DNA from: an uncultured Bacteroidota bacterium
GTDB lineage: Bacteria > Bacteroidota > Bacteroidia > Flavobacteriales > Flavobacteriaceae
DNA: 64,000 bases
Assembly: GCA_902520835.1 (NCBI GenBank)
Contig: CABYPD010000001.1
Location: 124,001-188,000, forward strand
Reading direction: 5' to 3'
In this document: piece by piece, positions 40,502 to 50,107 of the stretch
Position numbering within the stretch: position 1 is the first letter of the stretch
Layout of the letters: each line of letters begins with the position of its first letter
The notes under the pieces: generated by a model
What the model saw: only the letters and a program-made list of their open reading frames with translations
Databases searched by the model: none
Told to the model about the DNA's origin: nothing
Position numbers and translations under genes: made by a program

Positions 40502-42886
40502 ATGTTTAAAAACCTAGTAAAAATAAAACTAATATTTGTACTATCATTATTTACTGTTAGTTGTTCATTACAAAAATCCTTAATCGATGAAGATTTAATT
40601 CTAGAAAAAACTAATATCAAAATAAATGGAAATCTGATTAAAAAAGACTCTTTATCAAATTTAATAACTTTTAAAGAGAATTCGAAATTACTTGGAATTC
40701 CGTTCAATGCATTGATTTCATCTACAGCTAAGAAAAATCCTGATAGCATTTTTGATAAATGGGTTAATGAACAAAAAAAACAAAAAAAATTAAAGAACAT
40801 TTTTTCTCAAAAACAAGTCTTACAATTAAAAAAATACTTCAAAAATTTTAATGATTGGAAGATTAATAATGGTGAAAAAATTAGTTTAATAGATAGTTTT
40901 GAAATTAATAAATCTTTAGATAATTTAAATATTTACTTCCAAAACATTGGATATCTTGATAATTCTATATCCTTTAAAGTAACAAAAAAAGCGAATAAAA
41001 AAGCTTTTGTTGATTTCAATATCGAAACAGGCTCAAGATATTATATAGGAGAAATAAATTCAAGAATAGAATCTAAGATTATTGACTCCATCTATATGGC
41101 TAACAAATCAAAATCATTTATAATAGAAAATAATTTTTTTGAAACAAAAAATTTTGATTTAGAAAGAAATAGACTTTACACTTTATTTAGAAATAATGGT
41201 ATTTATGGATTTCAAATAAATTCTATTTCCTTTTCTGTTAAAGTTGATCCTGCGGGAAACAATTATTCTCTACCTGTAGAAATTATAATTGATGGAAATA
41301 ACCATGAAGTTTTTAAAATAAATAATATTATTTTAAAACAAGTTAATAATGAAGCAAACTTTAGATTTAAAGATGATTTTATATTTTCAAAAATCAAGTT
41401 TGAGAAAGGTTCTATTTTTAATGATTCGTTGAGAAAAGTAACACTCAAGGAGCTTAACAGTCTTGATTTGTTCAATTTTCCATCTGTTCAATATGATGAA
41501 ATATATGGAAACAAATTAAATGCCAATATCATTTTAAACAACAAGAAAAGGTTTAGACTTGGATTTGGTTTTGACATAAAGCAATCTGATATTGAGGATA
41601 TTGGTATAGCTTTTGAAAATAGATTTAAATCCAGAAATTTTTTCAAAAAAGGAGAAAATTTTAACATTTCTGCCAGCGGATCAGTTGGGAAATCTGGGGA
41701 TAAAACAATTTCTCAGGTTAATTATGATTTAACTATTGATTTTCCAAGGTTTTTAATCTTTGAGAATTCATCAAAATCTTTGGAAAATAAAAGAACATTT
41801 TTAAGTTTAGGGTCATCAAACCAAAATAATATTGGACTAGATAGAAATAGTTTTAAGTTTAATTATAATTATGCATGGTCTAATTCTAAAAAATTTTTTA
41901 ATTTTTCACCTTTAGAGATTGAATTAATCAATAATAAAAATATTGAAAATTACTTTAATATTTACTCAAACTCTTATGAACAAATAAATCTAATTTCAAA
42001 AAAATATAGCTCTGACCCAAAATATTTCATTAATAATGAATTATCCATTCCAAATGGAATTAATTTATTTATAAATGACATATTAAATGAGAATTTAGTT
42101 ACAACTAATGATGATTATTCCTTAGTTAGCTATATTGAAGGAAGAAGAGAAAGACTTATTGCAAATAATTTAATTATTGGTTCAAGCTTTCAAATTTCGA
42201 ATAGTTATGAAAACAGATATGATAAAAGAAATTTTAAACAATGGAAACTTAAATTAAAATCATCTGGAAATCTATTAAGTTTATTATCTAAAAAAAATAA
42301 TAAAGGGAAAAAACTTATTTCAGATTTAGAATTTTCTCAATTCATAAAGATGGAATATAGCTTTATTAGACATTGGGACATAAGTGACAACTCTACTTTT
42401 GCTTTAAGATATTTTGGAGGAATTGCTGTTCCATTTGGTAATTCAAATAATATTCCATTTTCGGAATCATTTTTTGGTGGGGGATCAAATGACAATAGAG
42501 CGTGGGAAGTTTATAAACTAGGGCCTGGCTCAAGTGGTGCCAAAAATGAGTTTAATGAAGCTAATTTCAAACTAGCTTTAAATCTCGAATATAGATTTAA
42601 AATGTTTGGAAATTTTAATGGTGCTTTATTTTCAGATATTGGAAACATTTGGAATATTTTTGATGATACTAACGAATCTTTAAGAAGTTTTGATGGCCTG
42701 AAAGATCTTGATGAATTAGCAATTGGAAGTGGATTTGGATTAAGATATGATTCTGGATTGTTCATTTTTAGACTTGATATGGGTTTAAAAACATACAATC
42801 CCTCTTCGGCAAAAAGCAGAAGATGGTTAAAAGATTTCTCATTAAAAAAAGCTGTCTTTAACATTGGTTTAAATTATCCTTTTTAA
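40502..42886 (+). CDS. BamA/TamA-family outer-membrane protein with lipoprotein signal (TamL-like)
   Basis: A 794-residue Omp85 protein. The N-terminus is a lipoprotein signal (LFTVSC, Cys 21), unlike proteobacterial BamA and TamA. POTRA-like units fill about residues 100-340, and the C-terminal barrel carries the late conserved strand GSGFGLRYDSGLFIFRLDMG and ends LNYPF with the terminal Phe. SESFFGGGSNDNRAW resembles the Omp85 xRGF-type loop region. Lipidated Omp85 proteins of this kind are known in Bacteroidota as TamL. It should insert or export outer-membrane proteins. Confidence 0.87.
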   Translation: MFKNLVKIKLIFVLSLFTVSCSLQKSLIDEDLILEKTNIKINGNLIKKDSLSNLITFKENSKLLGIPFNALISSTAKKNPDSIFDKWVNEQKKQKKLKNIFSQKQVLQLKKYFKNFNDWKINNGEKISLIDSFEINKSLDNLNIYFQNIGYLDNSISFKVTKKANKKAFVDFNIETGSRYYIGEINSRIESKIIDSIYMANKSKSFIIENNFFETKNFDLERNRLYTLFRNNGIYGFQINSISFSVKVDPAGNNYSLPVEIIIDGNNHEVFKINNIILKQVNNEANFRFKDDFIFSKIKFEKGSIFNDSLRKVTLKELNSLDLFNFPSVQYDEIYGNKLNANIILNNKKRFRLGFGFDIKQSDIEDIGIAFENRFKSRNFFKKGENFNISASGSVGKSGDKTISQVNYDLTIDFPRFLIFENSSKSLENKRTFLSLGSSNQNNIGLDRNSFKFNYNYAWSNSKKFFNFSPLEIELINNKNIENYFNIYSNSYEQINLISKKYSSDPKYFINNELSIPNGINLFINDILNENLVTTNDDYSLVSYIEGRRERLIANNLIIGSSFQISNSYENRYDKRNFKQWKLKLKSSGNLLSLLSKKNNKGKKLISDLEFSQFIKMEYSFIRHWDISDNSTFALRYFGGIAVPFGNSNNIPFSESFFGGGSNDNRAWEVYKLGPGSSGAKNEFNEANFKLALNLEYRFKMFGNFNGALFSDIGNIWNIFDDTNESLRSFDGLKDLDELAIGSGFGLRYDSGLFIFRLDMGLKTYNPSSAKSRRWLKDFSLKKAVFNIGLNYPF

Positions 42887-42902
42887 CTTCCTTTTTTCTT
42901 AC

Positions 42903-42910
42903 TAGTTTTG
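42903..42910 (+). promoter_or_regulatory. -7 promoter box of fbaA
   Basis: TAGTTTTG, an exact TAnnTTTG match, ending 16 bases before the fbaA ATG in the 40-base gap after the TamL-like gene. Confidence 0.5.
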
Positions 42911-42926
42911 CCTTTCAATATAAAAT

Positions 42927-43976
42927 ATGAGTATACTTACTGGAAATGATGTTCAAAAAATTTTTGATTTAGCAAAACAAAAGAAATTTGCTATTCCTGC
43001 AGTTAACGTAATCGGATCCAATTCAATTAACGCAACATTAGAGACAGCAGCTAAATTAAATGCACCTGTCATAATTCAATTTTCTAATGGAGGAGGTAGC
43101 TTCAATGCAGGTAAAGGATTAGGAAATATAGATCAAATAGCTTCAATTAAGGGTTCCATAGCAGGTGCTAAACACGTTCACGAGCTTGCGAAGTCGTATA
43201 ACAGTACTGTAATATTACACACAGACCACGCTGCAAGAAAGTTATTACCTTGGATTGATGGTTTATTGGATGAAAGTGAAAGGCATTATTCTAAGCACGG
43301 AAAACCTTTATTTAGCTCTCACATGATTGATCTTTCTGAAGAAGATATTGTTGACAATATTTCAACTTGCAAAGAATACCTTAGTAGAATGTCAAAAATT
43401 AATATGACCTTAGAAATTGAACTTGGTGTTACAGGAGGCGAAGAAGATGGAGTTGATAATACAGATATTGATGATTCTAAACTATACACTCAACCTGAAG
43501 AAGTTGCATATGCATACGAACAGTTATCCGAGGTCAGTAATAGATTTACAATAGCTGCCGCATTTGGTAATGTTCACGGTGTTTACAAACCTGGTAATGT
43601 TAAATTAACTCCAAAAATTTTAAAGAATTCACAAGAATATATTTCAAAAAAATTCAATTTACCTGATAATACTGTAAATTTTGTTTTTCATGGCGGTTCA
43701 GGGTCATCTGTTGAAGAGATCAGAGAGGCAATTTCATATGGTGCTGTAAAAATGAATATTGATACTGATATGCAGTTTGCTTTTATGAGTGGAGTAAGAA
43801 ATTATTTTAATGAAAATACAGAATATTTAAAAAATCAAATTGGAAACCCTGATGGAGATGATATTCCAAATAAAAAATTTTATGATCCAAGAGTGTGGTT
43901 GAGAAAAGGTGAAGAAGCATTTGTTGATAGGCTTGAGCAAGCATTTAAAGATTTAAATAATATTAATACATTGTAG
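42927..43976 (+). CDS. fbaA: class II fructose-bisphosphate aldolase
   Basis: A 349-residue zinc-dependent aldolase of the long class IIA type. LHTDHAARKLLPW supplies zinc and catalytic residues, LEIELGVTGGEEDG the metal-ligand Glu, and FVFHGGSGSS and KMNIDTDMQFA the phosphate-binding loops. It splits fructose-1,6-bisphosphate in the central pathway. It is followed 21 bases later by accD. Confidence 0.97.
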   Translation: MSILTGNDVQKIFDLAKQKKFAIPAVNVIGSNSINATLETAAKLNAPVIIQFSNGGGSFNAGKGLGNIDQIASIKGSIAGAKHVHELAKSYNSTVILHTDHAARKLLPWIDGLLDESERHYSKHGKPLFSSHMIDLSEEDIVDNISTCKEYLSRMSKINMTLEIELGVTGGEEDGVDNTDIDDSKLYTQPEEVAYAYEQLSEVSNRFTIAAAFGNVHGVYKPGNVKLTPKILKNSQEYISKKFNLPDNTVNFVFHGGSGSSVEEIREAISYGAVKMNIDTDMQFAFMSGVRNYFNENTEYLKNQIGNPDGDDIPNKKFYDPRVWLRKGEEAFVDRLEQAFKDLNNINTL

Positions 43977-43997
43977 TTTATTTTTACAGATTTTTTT

Positions 43998-44870
43998 ATG
44001 GCTTGGTTTAAAAGAACTAGAAAAGGGATTCAAACAAACACTAAGGACAAAAAAGACACCCCAAATGGTCTTTGGCATAAAACTCCCTCAGGAAAAATTG
44101 TTGATAATGATGAATTAGTAAAAAATAATTTTGTTTCTCCCGAAGATAATTTTCATATGAGAATCGGTTCTTCGGAATATTTTAAAATATTTTTTGATGA
44201 GGATACATATGAAAATCTTTTTGATAATCTTACAGCTTCTGATCCCTTGAAGTTTAATGATACAAAAACATATCCACAAAGAATTAAAGAAGCACAAAAA
44301 AAAACTGGTCTTAAAGATGCAATAGCAGTTGCCTATGGTAAATCAAAAGGTAAAAATTTAACTATTGCAGCAATGGATTTTTCTTACATAGGAGGGTCAA
44401 TGGGTTCTGTAGTAGGTGAAAAAATATCAAGAGCAGTTGACCACTCAATAAAAACAAAATCTCCACTACTTATAATATCAAAATCAGGTGGAGCTAGAAT
44501 GATGGAAGGGGCTATATCTTTAATGCAAATGGCTAAAACTTCTGCAAAGTTATCTGAACTATCAAATAAAAAAATCCCTTACATCTCTCTTTGCACTGAT
44601 CCAACAACAGGTGGTACAACTGCATCTTTTGCTATGCTGGGTGATATAATTATTTCAGAACCGGGAGCATTAATTGGTTTTGCTGGACCAAGGGTTGTTA
44701 AAGATACAACCGGACAAGATTTACCAGACGGCTTTCAAAGATCTGAATTTTTACTCGAACATGGATTTATTGATTTTATTTCTCACAGAAATGATTTAAA
44801 AGATAAAATCAACCTTTACTTAGACTTAATTTTAAATAAGCCATTGAGAAAAAATTCTCAAGAACATTAA
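43998..44870 (+). CDS. accD: acetyl-CoA carboxylase carboxyltransferase subunit beta (no zinc ribbon cysteines)
   Basis: A 290-residue carboxyltransferase subunit that, with AccA, moves the carboxyl group from biotin to acetyl-CoA in fatty-acid synthesis. [32 protein letters not shown] and [14 protein letters not shown] are family motifs. The N-terminal four-cysteine zinc ribbon seen in E. coli is absent: the segment reads [18 protein letters not shown] with no cysteine. I recall the same in other Flavobacteriia. AccA and the biotin components are elsewhere. Confidence 0.95.
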   Translation: MAWFKRTRKGIQTNTKDKKDTPNGLWHKTPSGKIVDNDELVKNNFVSPEDNFHMRIGSSEYFKIFFDEDTYENLFDNLTASDPLKFNDTKTYPQRIKEAQKKTGLKDAIAVAYGKSKGKNLTIAAMDFSYIGGSMGSVVGEKISRAVDHSIKTKSPLLIISKSGGARMMEGAISLMQMAKTSAKLSELSNKKIPYISLCTDPTTGGTTASFAMLGDIIISEPGALIGFAGPRVVKDTTGQDLPDGFQRSEFLLEHGFIDFISHRNDLKDKINLYLDLILNKPLRKNSQEH

Positions 44871-44880
44871 AAAATTATGC

Positions 44881-44888
44881 TATATTTG
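44881..44888 (+). promoter_or_regulatory. -7 promoter box of rpsO
   Basis: TATATTTG, an exact TAnnTTTG match, in the 38-base gap between accD and rpsO, ending 20 bases before the rpsO ATG. It gives rpsO-pnp its own transcription start. Confidence 0.6.
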
Positions 44889-44908
44889 CGCCACAAAAAA
44901 AGAGTTTA

Positions 44909-45178
44909 ATGTACATAACAAAGAAAATTAGGGAGGATATTTTTAAAGATAATGGGGCTTCAGAAAAAGATACAGGATCTACTGAAGGTCAAATAGCATT
45001 ATTTACTACTAAAATTAATCATTTAACGAATCACCTTAAAGTGAATAAAAAAGATTATAACACCGAAAGATCTCTTTTAAAAATGGTTGGAAAAAGAAAA
45101 AGTCTTCTAAATTATTTAAAAAATAAAGATATCAACAGATATAGATCAATTATTAAAAAACTATCTCTAAGAAAATAA
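44909..45178 (+). CDS. rpsO: 30S ribosomal protein S15
   Basis: A full-length 89-residue S15. [25 protein letters not shown] and the basic end [12 protein letters not shown] match; residues in GSTEGQI and HL contact 16S rRNA helices 20-22 in the platform. It is followed by pnp, the same order as in E. coli, with a 51-base gap that folds into a hairpin. Confidence 0.97.
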   Translation: MYITKKIREDIFKDNGASEKDTGSTEGQIALFTTKINHLTNHLKVNKKDYNTERSLLKMVGKRKSLLNYLKNKDINRYRSIIKKLSLRK

Positions 45179-45183
45179 TATTA

Positions 45184-45227
45184 GTTTTCATTGGTTGCTA
45201 CTCACACAACACTTAATTAATGAAAAC
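45184..45227 (+). promoter_or_regulatory. nested stem-loop in the rpsO-pnp intergenic leader
   Basis: GTTTTCATT (45184-45192) pairs perfectly with AATGAAAAC (45219-45227), and inside it GTTG (45194-45197) pairs with CAAC (45207-45210). The outer stem ends 2 bases before the pnp ATG, so it would mask the initiation region. E. coli pnp is autoregulated through a leader stem-loop cut by RNase III; a similar role here is inference. Confidence 0.5.
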
Positions 45228-45229
45228 AT

Positions 45230-47347
45230 ATGAAAATAAAAGTTTATAAAAAAGAAATCTCCTTGCCTGATGGCAGAGTTATTTCAATAGAAACAGGAAA
45301 ACTGGCAAAACAAGCTGATGGCTCTGCGGTCATTCAGATGGGAAATGCAATGCTTCTTGCAACTGTAGTTTCAGCTCGAAATGCAAGTCCGGTTGATTTT
45401 TTACCATTGACTGTTGACTATAGGGAAAAATTTGCTGCTGCAGGAAAATTTCCAGGTGGTTTTTTTAAAAGAGAGGCAAGACCATCAAACGAAGAAATTC
45501 TAACAATGAGGCTTGTTGATAGAGTTCTAAGACCTCTTTTTCCAAAAGATTATCATCATGAAACTCAGGTTATGATTCAATTGATGTCTCATGATGAAAA
45601 TGTAATGCCAGATTCTCTAGCTGGTTTAGCTGCATCAACAGTAATTCAATTGTCTGATATTCCATTTGAGTATCCAATTTCTGAGGTTCGAGTAGGTAGA
45701 ATTAATGGAAATTTTATTATTAACCCAAGTAGATCACAATTAGAGGAATCTGATATTGATATCATGGTTGGAGCAAGTTATGATTCCGTTTCAATGGTTG
45801 AGGGTGAATTTGATGAAATTTCTGAAGAGGAAATGACTAATGCTATTAAATTTGGTCATGAAGCAATTAAAGTACAAATTGATGCACAAAATGATCTAGT
45901 AAATGAAATTGGAAGAAAAGATATTAGAGAGTATGATCAAGGTATTGAAGACAAAGAATTATTAGATAAGGTTCACAATCATTGTTATGAAAAATGTTAT
46001 GAAATTGCAAAGAAAGGATTAGGAAAAAAACAAAGATCAGAGGAATTTTCAAACGTTAAAGAAAATCTTCTGGAGTCTTTCAATGAGGAAGAACTTGAAG
46101 AGAATGAAAGCCTTATTTTAAGCTATTTTTATAAAGTTGAAAAGGAAGCTATTAGAGAGTTAGTTTTAAGCGAAGGGATCAGATTAGATGGAAGAAAAAC
46201 CACTGATATTAGGCCAATTTGGTGTGAAATTGATTATTTACCCTCAACTCATGGGTCTTCAATTTTCACTAGAGGTGAAACTCAAGCTTTAGCAACAGTT
46301 ACTTTAGGAACTTCAAGAGATGCTAATATTATTGATTCTCCAACACATCAAGGTGAAGAAAATTTTTATTTACATTATAATTTCCCGCCATTTTCAACAG
46401 GTGAGGCTAGACCATTGAGAGGAACATCTCGAAGAGAAATTGGTCATGGTAATTTAGCTCAAAGAGCTTTAAGTAAAGTATTCCCAAAAGATTGTCCATA
46501 CACTGTTAGAGTAGTTTCTGAAGTGCTAGAATCAAATGGCTCATCATCTATGGCTACAGTTTGTTCAGGAACTATGGCATTAATGGATGCCGGTGTTAAA
46601 ATTAGTAAACCAGTTTCAGGAATTGCAATGGGATTAATTTCTGATGGTGAAAGATACTCAGTTTTATCTGATATATTAGGTGATGAAGATCACTTAGGCG
46701 ATATGGACTTTAAAGTTACAGGAACAAATAATGGGATTACTGCATGTCAAATGGATATAAAAATTAAAGGCCTTTCTTATGAAATTATAGTTAAAGCTTT
46801 AGAACAAGCAAGAGTCGGTAGATTAGAAATTTTAAATGAATTAACTAAAACAATTGAAAAACCTGCTAATTCAGTTAAGCCACATGCTCCTAAAATGGTT
46901 AAAGTAGTTATTGATGGAGACTACATCGGTGCAGTCATTGGACCTGGAGGAAAAGTAATTCAAGAAATGCAAAAAGAAACTGGCACAACAATAGTAATTG
47001 AAGAAGAAGATGAAAAGGGTATTATTGAAATACTAGGAACCAACCAAGAAATGATTGATACTGTTATTCAAAAAATTGATGATATTACATTCAAACCTGA
47101 ATATGGAAAAGAATATGATGTAAAAGTAGTTAAGATTTTGGAATTTGGTGCTGTTGTAGAATTTAGACCTGGAAAAGAAGTTTTATTACATATTTCTGAA
47201 ATTGCTTGGGAGAGAGTTGAAAAAGTTGAAAAATACCTAAATATTGGTGATGTTACAAGGGTTAAGTATTTAGGTGTTGATTCTAGAACCAAAAAACAAA
47301 AAGTTTCTAGAAAAATTTTACTTGAAAGACCAAAAAAAAAGGAATAA
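45230..47347 (+). CDS. pnp: polyribonucleotide nucleotidyltransferase
   Basis: A 705-residue 3'-to-5' phosphorolytic exoribonuclease. Two RNase PH units ([18 protein letters not shown] at the start; [16 protein letters not shown] in the second, with the active-site-region [15 protein letters not shown]) flank a helical linker. A KH domain ([20 protein letters not shown], about 555-615) and an S1 domain ([18 protein letters not shown], about 625-695) bind RNA. It functions in RNA decay, as a trimer in known homologues. It is followed by rpoD. Confidence 0.98.
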   Translation: MKIKVYKKEISLPDGRVISIETGKLAKQADGSAVIQMGNAMLLATVVSARNASPVDFLPLTVDYREKFAAAGKFPGGFFKREARPSNEEILTMRLVDRVLRPLFPKDYHHETQVMIQLMSHDENVMPDSLAGLAASTVIQLSDIPFEYPISEVRVGRINGNFIINPSRSQLEESDIDIMVGASYDSVSMVEGEFDEISEEEMTNAIKFGHEAIKVQIDAQNDLVNEIGRKDIREYDQGIEDKELLDKVHNHCYEKCYEIAKKGLGKKQRSEEFSNVKENLLESFNEEELEENESLILSYFYKVEKEAIRELVLSEGIRLDGRKTTDIRPIWCEIDYLPSTHGSSIFTRGETQALATVTLGTSRDANIIDSPTHQGEENFYLHYNFPPFSTGEARPLRGTSRREIGHGNLAQRALSKVFPKDCPYTVRVVSEVLESNGSSSMATVCSGTMALMDAGVKISKPVSGIAMGLISDGERYSVLSDILGDEDHLGDMDFKVTGTNNGITACQMDIKIKGLSYEIIVKALEQARVGRLEILNELTKTIEKPANSVKPHAPKMVKVVIDGDYIGAVIGPGGKVIQEMQKETGTTIVIEEEDEKGIIEILGTNQEMIDTVIQKIDDITFKPEYGKEYDVKVVKILEFGAVVEFRPGKEVLLHISEIAWERVEKVEKYLNIGDVTRVKYLGVDSRTKKQKVSRKILLERPKKKE

Positions 47348-47362
47348 AATGAAACCTTTTTA

Positions 47363-47385
47363 TTATTATTTCGTATAAATAATAA
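47363..47385 (+). other. AT-only hairpin between pnp and rpoD
   Basis: TTATTATTT-CGTAT-AAATAATAA is a perfect 9-bp stem with a 5-base loop, ending 9 bases before the rpoD ATG. No T-run follows, so it is a poor terminator candidate. It may lie in the rpoD leader. Confidence 0.35.
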
Positions 47386-47394
47386 AATACTTTA

Positions 47395-48258
47395 ATGAGA
47401 CAACTCAAAATAACAAAACAGGTAACAAACAGAGAAACAGCTTCTCTAGATAAATATTTGCAAGAAATTGGTAAAGTTGATCTAATAACTGCTGAAGAAG
47501 AAGTTGAATTAGCTCAAAGAATAAAAGAAGGTGATGAGATAGCACTGGAAAAATTAACTAAAGCAAATTTAAGATTTGTTGTCTCTGTTGCTAAGCAATA
47601 CCAAAACCAGGGTTTAACCTTACCAGACTTAATAAATGAAGGAAACTTGGGCCTAATCAAAGCTGCAAAACGATTTGACGAAACACGTGGTTTTAAGTTT
47701 ATCTCATATGCTGTTTGGTGGATTAGACAATCCATTCTTCAAGCACTTGCTGAACAATCTAGAATAGTTAGACTTCCATTGAATAAAATCGGTTCAATCA
47801 ATAAAATTAATAAGATGTATGCTTTTTTGGAGCAAGCTAATGAAAGAGTGCCGTCTGCTGAAGAAATTGCTAAGGAACTTGATATGACCGTTTCTGACGT
47901 AAAGGAATCCATGAAAAACTCAGGTCGACATGTTTCAATGGATGCACCTCTAGTTGAGGGTGAAGACTCAAATTTATATGATGTTCTCAAAAGTGGTGAA
48001 TCTCCTAACCCAGACAAAGGTTTGTTACATGAATCACTACAAACCGAAATTGAGAGAGCTTTAGAAACACTCACACCAAGAGAAGCAGATGTTGTCAGAC
48101 TATATTTTGGTTTAGGAGAACAACATGCTATGACTCTTGAAGAAATTGGTGAAACATTTGATTTAACTAGAGAACGTGTAAGACAGATTAAAGAAAAGGC
48201 CATACGAAGATTAAAACATACTTCACGAAGCAAAATATTAAAAACATATCTTGGATAG
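47395..48258 (+). CDS. rpoD: primary RNA polymerase sigma factor RpoD/SigA
   Basis: A 287-residue vegetative sigma factor of the short Bacteroidota type, which lacks region 1.1 and the long non-conserved insert of proteobacterial sigma-70. Region 1.2 ([15 protein letters not shown]), region 2 ([31 protein letters not shown]), region 3 and region 4 with the helix-turn-helix [19 protein letters not shown] are present. It reads the TAnnTTTG boxes noted here. The rpe start overlaps its end by 8 bases. Confidence 0.97.
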   Translation: MRQLKITKQVTNRETASLDKYLQEIGKVDLITAEEEVELAQRIKEGDEIALEKLTKANLRFVVSVAKQYQNQGLTLPDLINEGNLGLIKAAKRFDETRGFKFISYAVWWIRQSILQALAEQSRIVRLPLNKIGSINKINKMYAFLEQANERVPSAEEIAKELDMTVSDVKESMKNSGRHVSMDAPLVEGEDSNLYDVLKSGESPNPDKGLLHESLQTEIERALETLTPREADVVRLYFGLGEQHAMTLEEIGETFDLTRERVRQIKEKAIRRLKHTSRSKILKTYLG

Positions 48259-48910
48259 TAATATTAAAATCATAGCACCTTCAATGCTGGCCTGTAATTT
48301 TGGAAAGTTAGAAGATGAAATTGATTTGGTTAATAAAAGTGAAGCAAATTGGTTTCACATCGATGTTATGGATGGTGTTTTTGTTCCTAATATTTCTTTT
48401 GGCACTCCCATAATGGAAGTTTTTAAAAAACATGCAAAAAAAACTTTGGATGTACACCTTATGATTGTCAACCCCGAAAGATATATACAAAAGTTTGCTG
48501 AGCTAGGTAGTGAAATTCTTACAGTTCACCTTGAAGCCTCCACCCATTTACATAGAACAGTCGAAAACATTAAAAATAATGGGATGAAAAGTGGTGTTGC
48601 AATTAATCCTCACTCTCCAGTTTCTTCATTGAACACAATAATAGGAGACATTGATTTAGTATGCCTGATGAGTGTTAATCCAGGATTTGGAGGACAATCA
48701 TTTATAGAAAATACTTATAAAAAAGTTGAAGAATTAAAGAATCTTATTGAAAAAACTAACTCAAGAGCTTTAATTGAAGTTGATGGTGGAGTTAACAAGG
48801 ATAATGCTAAACAACTTTTTGATTCTGGTGCTAACGTTCTAGTTGCAGGTAGTTCTGTTTTTAACTCTAAAGATCCCATATCAACCATTTCTTATTTAAA
48901 TTCCTTATAA
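48251..48910 (+). CDS. rpe: ribulose-phosphate 3-epimerase
   Basis: A 219-residue TIM-barrel enzyme that interconverts ribulose-5-phosphate and xylulose-5-phosphate in the pentose phosphate pathway. [39 protein letters not shown] and EVDGGV supply the metal, Asp and phosphate-binding residues. The start is TTG at 48251, 8 bases before the end of rpoD, suggesting coupled translation. Confidence 0.97.
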   Translation: MDSNIKIIAPSMLACNFGKLEDEIDLVNKSEANWFHIDVMDGVFVPNISFGTPIMEVFKKHAKKTLDVHLMIVNPERYIQKFAELGSEILTVHLEASTHLHRTVENIKNNGMKSGVAINPHSPVSSLNTIIGDIDLVCLMSVNPGFGGQSFIENTYKKVEELKNLIEKTNSRALIEVDGGVNKDNAKQLFDSGANVLVAGSSVFNSKDPISTISYLNSL

Positions 48911-48940
48911 TTAAATTTTTTTTAATACTTTCCGTCGATA

Positions 48941-49990
48941 ATGGATAAAATTGAAGTTATCGGAGTAATGAGTGGCACTTCCTTAGATGGGCTAGATTTA
49001 TGTCATGTAATTTTCGATTTAAAAAATCTTTCAGATTTTAAAATAGCTAATTCCATATCCATTAGTTACAACAATAATATTTTAGAAAAGCTTCACAATA
49101 TTGTTGAAAGAAAGTCTGAAGAAATAAATAGGATTGATTTAGAATATGGAACTTTTATTGGCGAATCTATAAATAAATTTATTTCTGATTTTAATCTTAA
49201 AAATATTAATTTGATTTCATCACACGGTCATACTGTTTTTCATCAACCTGAAATGGGAATTACACTACAAATTGGAAATGGTGAAATCATTAATAAAATG
49301 ACAGGAATTAAGACAGTTAATAATTTTAGGGCTCAAGATTTAAGTTTAAGTGGGCAAGGTGCTCCTTTAGTTCCTATTGGAGATAAAATTTTATTTTCCA
49401 AATTTAAGTATTGTCTTAATCTAGGTGGTTTTATAAACCTGTCAATTAAATCTGATAGTCAAATTATAGCATATGATATTTGTCCATTAAACACTGTTTT
49501 AAATTTTTATTCAAAAAAAATGGGATATGAATATGATGAGAATGGTATCTTGTCATCAAGAGGAAAAATTAATATAGATTTATTTCACGAATTAAATTCT
49601 ATATCATTTTATTCTAAAAAAAATCCTAAGTCTTTAGGAATTGAATTCGTAATTGATAAAATTTTTCCAATGATTGATAGTTATAAAATTACTGAGGAAG
49701 AAACCTTGGCGACTTTTGTAAAACATGCAGCATTTCAAATAAGTAAAAACATCAATGATTCAGAAAAGGTTCTACTTAGCGGAGGGGGAACTTACAATAA
49801 TAATTTAGTTGATATTCTTCGAAATGAATATAATATTAACATCTTTATACCCAACAAACAGATAATTGATTTTAAGGAAGCATTAATTTTTGCTCTTTTA
49901 GGTGTTCTTAGAGTCCAAAACAAAACAAACTGTTTAAAATCAGTAACAGGAGCCGAAAAAGATCATTCTTCAGGTGATATTTATTTTTAA
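48941..49990 (+). CDS. anmK: anhydro-N-acetylmuramic acid kinase
   Basis: A 349-residue enzyme that cleaves and phosphorylates 1,6-anhydro-MurNAc to MurNAc-6-phosphate, recycling wall fragments. IGVMSGTSLDGLDLCHV, SSHGHTVFHQP, GQGAPLVPIGD, NLGGFINLS and LSGGGTYNN are the AnmK/actin-like ATPase motifs. It lies 30 bases after rpe. No MurQ etherase gene is in the window. Confidence 0.95.
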   Translation: MDKIEVIGVMSGTSLDGLDLCHVIFDLKNLSDFKIANSISISYNNNILEKLHNIVERKSEEINRIDLEYGTFIGESINKFISDFNLKNINLISSHGHTVFHQPEMGITLQIGNGEIINKMTGIKTVNNFRAQDLSLSGQGAPLVPIGDKILFSKFKYCLNLGGFINLSIKSDSQIIAYDICPLNTVLNFYSKKMGYEYDENGILSSRGKINIDLFHELNSISFYSKKNPKSLGIEFVIDKIFPMIDSYKITEEETLATFVKHAAFQISKNINDSEKVLLSGGGTYNNNLVDILRNEYNINIFIPNKQIIDFKEALIFALLGVLRVQNKTNCLKSVTGAEKDHSSGDIYF

Positions 49991-50021
49991 TATTTAAACT
50001 TTACTATATTCAAAATTTAGG

Positions 50022-50044
50022 ATAGTAATTTGAATGATTACTAT
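50022..50044. promoter_or_regulatory. inverted repeat upstream of the PHP gene
   Basis: ATAGTAAT-ttgaatg-ATTACTAT, a perfect 8-bp repeat in the 117-base gap between anmK and the PHP phosphoesterase gene, about 64 bases before the latter's ATG. With no T-run it is more like an operator than a terminator. Confidence 0.3.
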
Positions 50045-50107
50045 AGAATTATAATTTAATTTAAATATTGAGTATATTACTTAGTAAACATTAATTTATT
50101 AATTAAA

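Noticed and set aside
7514-47292. Numerous short antisense ORFs in the track (for example 989-1177, 26191-26484, 47739-48233)
   Set aside because: They lie wholly inside well-supported genes on the other strand, with no family features; they are frame shadows.
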